Shown in pieces: positions 35,618 to 64,000 of a DNA stretch of 64,000 nt (positions within the stretch are counted from its first letter, which is position 1; each line of letters starts with the position of its first letter). This stretch comes from Eleginops maclovinus (Eukaryota; Chordata; Actinopteri; Perciformes; Eleginopidae), in contig NC_086351.1 in assembly GCF_036324505.1 (NCBI RefSeq), forward strand, positions 4,412,001 through 4,476,000, read 5' to 3'. A program made the position numbers and the translations under genes. Below the pieces are notes generated by a model. It was not told the DNA's origin. It saw nothing but the letters and a program-made list of their open reading frames with translations, and searched no databases.

Positions 35618-38600
35618 ATGGCTGAGTGTATGGATGAAGACATGCAGGAGGAGGCTCAACCGATGCGGCAGGACCTGACCTGCCCCGTGTGTCAGGCCAT
35701 CTTCCGGGACCCCCTGCTGCTGCCCTGCACACACAGCTTCTGTCGGGAGTGTCTGCAGAACAGTTTGAAGGTGAACAAGAAATGTCCCGTGTGCAGATCC
35801 TTGTTTGAGGAAGCGCAGGCCATCGCCAACCGCGCGCTCAGCAGTGCGTGCGACACTTTCCTCAAGCAGTCCAATTGGCTACAGAGCCGTAAGCGTCCCA
35901 ATGAAGAGGACACCTGCAACCTGCACCTGAAGCCTCTAGAGCTGTACTGTGAGAAGGACGAGGAGCCGCTGTGTGTGGACTGTGTGTCCATGCACAGCAC
36001 ACACAGGCTGTACTCCCTGAAAGATGGGGCTCCGATATGTAAGGTAAGGTACTCTCAGCTATTAGCCTATCAGTAGTAGTACATTTACTCAAGTACTGGA
36101 ACTAACTAACATGTTGAGAGACTTGTACTTTTGTATTTCAATGTTTTGCTACTTTGTACTTCTACTCCACTACAATTCAGAGGTAAATCGTGTAATTTTA
36201 CTCAACTACATTTATTTAACACCTTCAGTTACCGTCAAATGTTGATTAGTAATGTGAAATAAAATCAACCCTTAAATCAGACTTTTAGTTACACAAAGTG
36301 ATTAAAACTAGCTGCACTTTTACCAGCATCAATAATTATAATAAAAACATGCAATATTTATGTTGAATAATGAGTACTTTGGTTGTTTAAGTATATTGTA
36401 AAGCTAATCTTTTTCTACTTTTACTTGAGTGACATTTTTATTGCACGACTTTTACTTGCAATTGAGTATTCCTACACTGGCAGTTCAACTTTTAGTACGA
36501 GTGGTTATCGCCTGGGTGTCATTGCCTCTGAATAAGTATTCCATTAGATATAACATTATTCTTTGATAGCACTTGGCAAAAAGAGTAATGTAATGCTGAT
36601 CAGAAATAGAAAGACAATAGAATCTTCTTTCAATTAGTTTTGTGCGATATTCCCCTCGTGAGGATTTAAATGACAAGATATACTTCTCAACATTGTAGTA
36701 AACTGCATGCTACTATGTTTTTTGCCGGTCCAATAACAATGTTGTTTTCTTTTGGTTATCTGATGTTCTGCTTTTCCACCCTGCAGAAGGAGCTGAGCTT
36801 CAAAGTCAAGATTTTTGAAAAGAAAGTGGAGGAATACAAGAAAATGACTCACAAACTCAGCAATTCAGTGGAGTACGTCAAGGTAAAGTAGCTGTCACGT
36901 CTCACTGGGTTCATCTTATATACATCTGTGTAGAATCTTCAACTAGTTTAATAAAAAGCTGCAAAACAAGTCCACTACCTTCAGACATTTGTGGAGAAAG
37001 GAGCTCCCCACAGGGATTTGTTAGTAATTTGCCCCTTATAACACTAATACATTCATATATGAGAAAAAACTTGAAACAAAAATTCTATACATTTAATTAA
37101 TACATAAAAAAATAATACAAAACATAACAAATAATGCATAAGGTCCTTATTACCTAGCTTAAATTTTGAAGGAGGGAGACAGCACATACAATTATAATTC
37201 ATGCTTTACGTAAACTAGGAGTAATATCCCCTTTCTTTTATTGATGCAGTATCAAGCTGAGCAGGCAGAGAAGCAGATCAAGGCTGAGTTTGAGAGGCTA
37301 CACAAGGCGCTGGTCACAGCAGAAGCGCTGCGCCTCAAAGCCCTGTCCGACGAAGAGGGGCAGAAGATTGCTGCCATACAGGAGAAGATTGACAAAGCAA
37401 ACGAGGACATTGTGGCTTTGAAGAAGCTCACGGAAACCCTGAAGAAAGAGATGAGCAACGAGGATCTACCCCTCATACGGGTAAGAGGAGGCACAAAGCT
37501 GTAAGACGCATATAACTGTAACTTATTTGTCTCTAGTTTATCTCAATTACTCTCTCTTATTTTTTAGAATTTCCAGAAGTTAAAGAGAGAGTAAGTACCT
37601 GCACATACACCAGCAATCAAAAATATTGCGTGTTGTAAAATCTGTACGTCTATATGTTTTAAAGAGGCTTTTTGGGGTTTTACCTTTCCTGTAGTGTTAT
37701 ATAGGTTTTTGTGTTAGTGTTCCAGCACATTGTAATGATAGTCTTAGGGGCGGGACATCTTTAAGCGGTCGACCAATTACAACAAAGCCGTCCAGCTAAC
37801 CAATCAGAACAGACTGGGCTCTGGTTTCAGACAGAGGGTGAAAAGAGGCGCTGCAGCACAGACAGTACGAGAAAAATAAAGAGCTTTTTGAACATTAAAG
37901 CATGGAAAAATGTCACAGTAGAGGCACTAAATTCAAATATGAACATGAAATAAGCAGAATATACCCTCTTCAATATCCAATTTCCCGACATATTTGCATT
38001 TTTATACAGTTCCACATTCTTCTAATGCAGCTCTCGTGCAATTATGCTTTATCCAGCTGTATTTTGTGAATAAACAAGTGTTTCTTGCTAACTTCTTATT
38101 GCGATCTTTGCTTTAGAGCCCAGTGGCCGTATGATGACCCTATGATCCCACACGACTCTGTTTTGAACATGGGCAATCATGTCGGTGCTTTGAGCTTCAA
38201 CATCTGGAAGAACCTGCAGGCGCATGTCAAATATCGTGAGTAAACACCGCTGGGAGTTGGGATTGTTCTGTGGCTTTAAAAATGTTGTGTTTAACAGAAC
38301 TTGTGTTTGTTTAATATGTTTGATATTGATTTGACAACCAAACACATTTCTCCAGACCTGGCTGCCGCCCATTAAATGTGTTTTGAGCTACTTGAATCTT
38401 AGGTCTAGGAGGTAACAATGACTTGAATATTGGCACCAAAAATGTCACGCTTTTCAATAGGAGTGTGAATCTTTCTCCATGTACTGTTTTTGATTGTTGT
38501 GGTTCACGATTCGTTTCTAGATTCAAAACACAGAAGTACTTATTTGGAGCTGGTGCCCTTTTAAAGGAAATCCCTTTTTATAATAGATTTTTGGAAGTTG

Positions 38601-39247
38601 TGAATCTGATTCAGAATCTTAGATGAGTTGTGTTTTCTTCCCAGTCGATAAACGTGTATGTGACCAAACAAATGTTACCTATATTCACGTCTTGTCACTT
38701 CCTGTGTGCAGATCCAGTGGTGTTTGACCCGAACACGGCCTCTCCCTGGCTCTCCTTGAACCCAGACCTGTCCACTGTGAAGGAAAGCTCGGAGCGGCTC
38801 ACCGTCCCTGAAAACCCACAGCGCTTTGACCCCTGTGTCTTCGTCATGGGTGCTGAAGGATACAAGACTGGGAAACACAGATGGGATGTCATTGTGGGCG
38901 ACAGTCCCAAGTGGATTGTGGGAGTGTGCAAAGAGTCAGTGCCTCGTAAGAAGAAGTTCACAGTCTCTACTAACCGTGGTGTGTGGTCCATAGGACTGAG
39001 CAAAGGCGTGTACACCGTCTCCACTCCTGAGCGTACGGAGCTGCAGGTGCAGCAGCGCCCCGAAAGGATCCGCATTAAGCTGAACATGGATAAAGGTGAG
39101 GTGTCATTTTGGGATGGGGGCACGGCGAAGCACCTTGTCACTTTAACACATGAGTTTGATGAGGAGATGTTTCCTATCTTTGGCCCTGGGCTCTATAGTA
39201 GCCCTACAGTTCTGGTTCAGGGAAAAATAGCTGTACACACATCATAG
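35618..39247 (+). CDS. TRIM-family E3 ubiquitin ligase: RING, B-box, coiled coil, B30.2 (476 aa)
   Basis: Six coding exons: 35618-36043, 36787-36882 (96 nt), 37250-37480 (231 nt), 37568-37590 (23 nt), 38117-38235 and 38712-39247. The 96/231/23-nt series is the standard class IV TRIM gene pattern. The RING C3HC4 ligands are all present (C22, C25, C37, H39, C42, C45, C56, C59). The B-box 2 spans about 100-129 (CNLH...YCEKDEEPLCVDC...H). A long coiled coil covers about 143-255 and a PRY/SPRY (B30.2) about 295-476 (VVFDPNTASPWLSLNPDL, GKHRWDVIVG). It should be a cytosolic ubiquitin ligase whose B30.2 domain picks the target; fish relatives often act in antiviral signalling. Closest named type looks TRIM35/TRIM39-like, but orthology is unclear. 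ATG 35618 has a strong Kozak context (gccATGG). Confidence 0.93.
36068..36480 (+). repeat. Interspersed repeat B copy in TRIM intron 1
   Basis: Contains 'acatttactcaagtactgg', 'tacttctactccactacaa' and 'ctacttttacttgagtga'. Same family as 11728, 42195 and 60330. Confidence 0.65.
37660..37950 (+). repeat. Dispersed repeat C, copy 3, in TRIM intron 4
   Basis: Contains 'taggggcgggacatc', 'gaccaattacaac', 'ctaaccaatcagaacagac' and 'gagaaaaataaagagc'. Sense orientation relative to the TRIM gene. Confidence 0.65.
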
Positions 39248-39354
39248 GCCAATTGACAGCAGTAGGTTTGGAAATACGAACAACAACCTTTTTAAAATAA
39301 GATACATTTAACAAAATGTTACAATCAGTCAAACACTGATCAAAACTATTAAAA

Positions 39355-39360
39355 AATAAA
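39355..39360 (+). terminator. Polyadenylation signal AATAAA of the TRIM gene
   Basis: AATAAA lies about 108 bp after the TRIM stop codon, a plausible short 3' UTR. Confidence 0.6.
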
Positions 39361-39411
39361 GTTGAGAAAAACAATCGGTGTATAGATAATCATGTAAAAA
39401 ATAGAATGAAT

Positions 39412-39553
39412 GGCCCGGCCGTGGCCCAACTGAGTGGGGCACCTGCCGCCGGCAACCCGACCAGTGGTCCTTTCCGGATCCCACCCCGACTCTCTCTCCC
39501 ACTTTCCTGTCACTCTCCTATCCGATTAAAGGATAACCAAAAAATAACTTTAA
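39412..39553 (+). mobile_element. SINE with a perfect 16-bp target-site duplication
   Basis: It is bounded by aaaaaatagaatgaat at 39396-39411 and 39554-39569. The 142-bp body starts 'ggcccggccgtggcccaact', has weak A-box and B-box-like stretches (tggcccaactgagtggggc, ccggatccc) and a 'tctctctcccactttcctgt' tail related to the SINE at 3075. The perfect duplication suggests a fairly recent insertion. Confidence 0.8.
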
Positions 39554-39569
39554 AAAAAATAGAATGAAT

Positions 39570-41100
39570 AAAATATGAAAGAAACTGTTTTTAAATTGGA
39601 AAATTCACAAATCACGTAGTAAGTTCCTTTTCAGGTTCTTTTGTTTATCATATAAACACCAATAACACAGAAGCAGTCGTTGGCTATGGAAATCTTAAGT
39701 CTCAGATCCCCATTAATAATGCTAATTAAATATGTATATAAAATATAAAGCCACTTACAAACTAAATATATGTATGAATATAATATATGTAATAAAATAA
39801 CATTTAGAAAGTGATACAATTTAGACTTATAAATGCTAATCATAGAAATAAAAAATCTATTTCTAACTCAAAGTGAATAAAAGGCGATGATGATAAATGT
39901 CAGGTTTGGCCTAAGGGACTCATGTCAGAAATAAATGTGATAAAGCTATTGAGTTAGTGTTATTATCAGTATTAAAGCCTGTCAGCTGCATGATGCATCA
40001 TTTCAGAAATTACTTTCTAAATACTGACGGCATGCAGAAATTTGTTTTATTTACTGAGAGGTGAGGATTTATTAGGGTGAGCAGAGGACAATCAAAGCCA
40101 AATGTCTTGACATGTGCCTTAGTTGGAGGAAACTGGGTTGTCACTACTTTACTATGTAAACAACACAATAAAAAATGACACCCAATTATCTGGGCTGGCT
40201 TGGCTGTTGCTGGTTGCCATTACTGATACAATTTCATGTGATTAATGAAACATCTCTCTAGACATCCATCTCTTAATATCCGAGGGTCAATTAAAACATA
40301 ATGTGAATGTATTTAAGTTGCTTGCTTTGATACATTAGGTGCTTTTATAGTTATGTTACCTTTACATTTTGACTTTACAGAATTTAAGGAATCAATTAAA
40401 AGAATTGCCTTTATGCGGGGGAAAAGTGCTTTAATTATGTGTTGTACCTTTATAACATGTTGTTGATTTTACTCAAATATTGTGGTTTGAATTGTTCACT
40501 GAATCTGTGCTGGTTGGTTTGTTGTATATTTTATCACTCACTACAAAAATTGTGGCCTGGAATAGTCATGATTAGTGACAAAGCTTGTAGGATATAAACT
40601 ACTACTACTACTCTGAATTTGCTGTCTACATGTAATCAATCACTTGTTTAATAAAACACAGTAAATCGAATTTGTTTTTCTTTATTAATTAAAACCACAT
40701 TAACTGTCCTTAGACAATTACATGCTTCACTGTGGGACCTATTTGATTAGAGATGATTCTATTTAATGGAAGAAAGATGCCTTTACAGATGTTAGATTGC
40801 ATCGAGGTTAAACATGGATTAAAATACTGATCGTATAAAAAAATCATTAAAGTTATCTCAACATTTACCGGAAACAAAATCACTAATTATAATCCAATAT
40901 ATTATTCCTTTAAAGTATGCTTTTATGGTATATTGCATCTTCTATTTATTACTGTGGTTGTAGTACTTTAACTTAAAGTATCTGAGTATTTCTTCCATCT
41001 CTGCAAACACAGAATTTAGTTATGGTTGCTGAAACGTTTGTACCTTATATATAAATATGGACTTTGCTTTCGAAATGTCATACATCCAGATGTTGAGACG
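39570..41100. other. Intergenic between TRIM and MEGF8
   Basis: AT-rich. A fragment of repeat B ('agtactttaacttaaagtat') lies at 40950-41010. No gene is visible. Confidence 0.45.
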
Positions 41101-41499
41101 TTGCTCTCTCCGCTGGATGGCAGTGGTGGGACATGCTGTCTTTTGTGTTGGTTAGCACCGGTGGCTGCTAGCCAACCATAAACACCAAAACAACGGGCAT
41201 CTGTCCCTGAGATGGGCAGCAGGGATCGGGTCGATTGCGATCTGTGGCTTCGTTGTTAGCTGGCTGCCTTTTGTCCTATTGTAACCGATAAGAAACACAA
41301 TTTCCTAAATACGTAAAGTACAATTACTCTCAAGAGGGACCTTTCCTGGTAGATTTGGCAGCAACTGCCGATTGCGCATCTGGAATTTAGCCGCTACCGC
41401 TAGATAGCCGACAAGCTAGCTTAGCAGACCCTTTCCTTTGCATTTATTCCGAAGCTGTCAGTCTCAAGCACTCACAATTCACCGAAAATGTAAATTAAC
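41101..41499 (+). promoter_or_regulatory. megf8: Probable MEGF8 promoter and 5' leader
   Basis: This is a locally GC-richer stretch without a TATA box, upstream of the first coding exon. It contains an imperfect inverted repeat at about 41149-41179 (ttggttagca ... tgctagccaa). A minimal upstream open frame ATG-TAA lies at 41488-41493, 6 nt before the proposed start codon. The transcription start is not determinable. Confidence 0.45.
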
Positions 41500-63471
<21,972 letters not shown>

Positions 63472-64000
63472 GGAAGAAACATTATAGGATAAAGAAAACA
63501 GGTGGAAAAGAGATTAATTTAATTAGTTTGAAGCATTAAGGCAAAAGTCCAAAAGAGAGAGTGATGTCTCTTCACGTGAGCATTTTGAACAGAGTTGTAC
63601 ATACACTGTAAAATGAGTAAGTGTCTTTTATTGTATTATGTATTGCAGTGCTTCACATGCCCATGCCAGCTGTCTCTACAATGCACTACAACTGCTACAT
63701 GCTTCAACAACACATCCTGTCTGTGATCACTAAAGAGGTGTGAGCACTCAGTCCGTCTCAAACACAGACTGAAGCCGGACTGAGGACAAAAGTCTTCTCA
63801 CTGACCAAGAGAGGTGTCTTTGGAACCAACATGTGCTTTATACCCCAGAAAGTGACAATCAAAATTGCCGTTGAGAACAGTAGACTTTGGTTCAGCAAAA
63901 TGTGCAAGATTGTGATTGTCTGCTCCGTGCAAGTCGCTTTTGAGATGGTTTTTATATCGTAGTCGATATGAGTAATTGTAACTCAGTATATGGCAGGCTT
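63472..64000 (+). other. megf8: MEGF8 3' UTR, incomplete in window
   Basis: Follows the TAG at 63469-63471. No AATAAA is seen before the window end, so the transcript probably continues beyond. Confidence 0.6.

Overview
The window is nuclear DNA from a ray-finned fish, almost certainly a teleost. Its genes are split by GT-AG introns and it contains a tandem set of fish-type CXCR3 chemokine receptor genes, an intron-rich MEGF8, a TRIM gene with the usual fish exon pattern, fish L1, hAT and SINE elements and long CA/TG microsatellites. I cannot name the species. No prokaryotic or viral features were found. All gene models below were built by hand from splice sites and reading phase; every intron junction given keeps the frame.

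Layout. 1-3.7 kb: repeats, with a complete 827-bp hAT-type element (1083-1909) and a perfect (TG)89 tract. 3.69-4.7 kb, minus: a three-coding-exon PLAC8/cornifelin-family gene. 8.5-10.9 kb, plus: a CXC chemokine receptor with one large coding exon. 13.3-15.7 kb, plus: a CXCR3-type receptor with altered signalling motifs (DCY for DRY, RPLLY for NPxxY, loss of the second extracellular disulfide), probably an atypical scavenger receptor of the cxcr3.3 kind. 19.26-22.55 kb, minus: a canonical CXCR3 (cxcr3.2 kind). 22.97-29.68 kb: a nearly full-length but dead L1 retrotransposon on the minus strand, carrying three younger insertions. 29.7-35.6 kb: gene-poor and repeat-rich. 35.6-39.25 kb, plus: a complete RING/B-box/coiled-coil/B30.2 TRIM gene. 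41.1-63.5 kb, plus: a complete MEGF8 gene with 44 coding exons (2,899 codons), running to within about 530 bp of the window end.

Functionally, the left half is an immune cluster: chemokine receptors that guide leukocytes, one of them likely a ligand-scavenging modulator of the other two. It is followed by an E3-ligase-type TRIM gene. MEGF8 is a developmental transmembrane protein; in mammals it works with MGRN1/MOSMO to limit Hedgehog signalling. The most interesting points are the concerted motif losses in the atypical CXCR3, the ATG-TAA minimal upstream ORF just before the probable MEGF8 start, and several transposons whose target-site duplications can be read directly. I did not find a convincing undescribed biological system.
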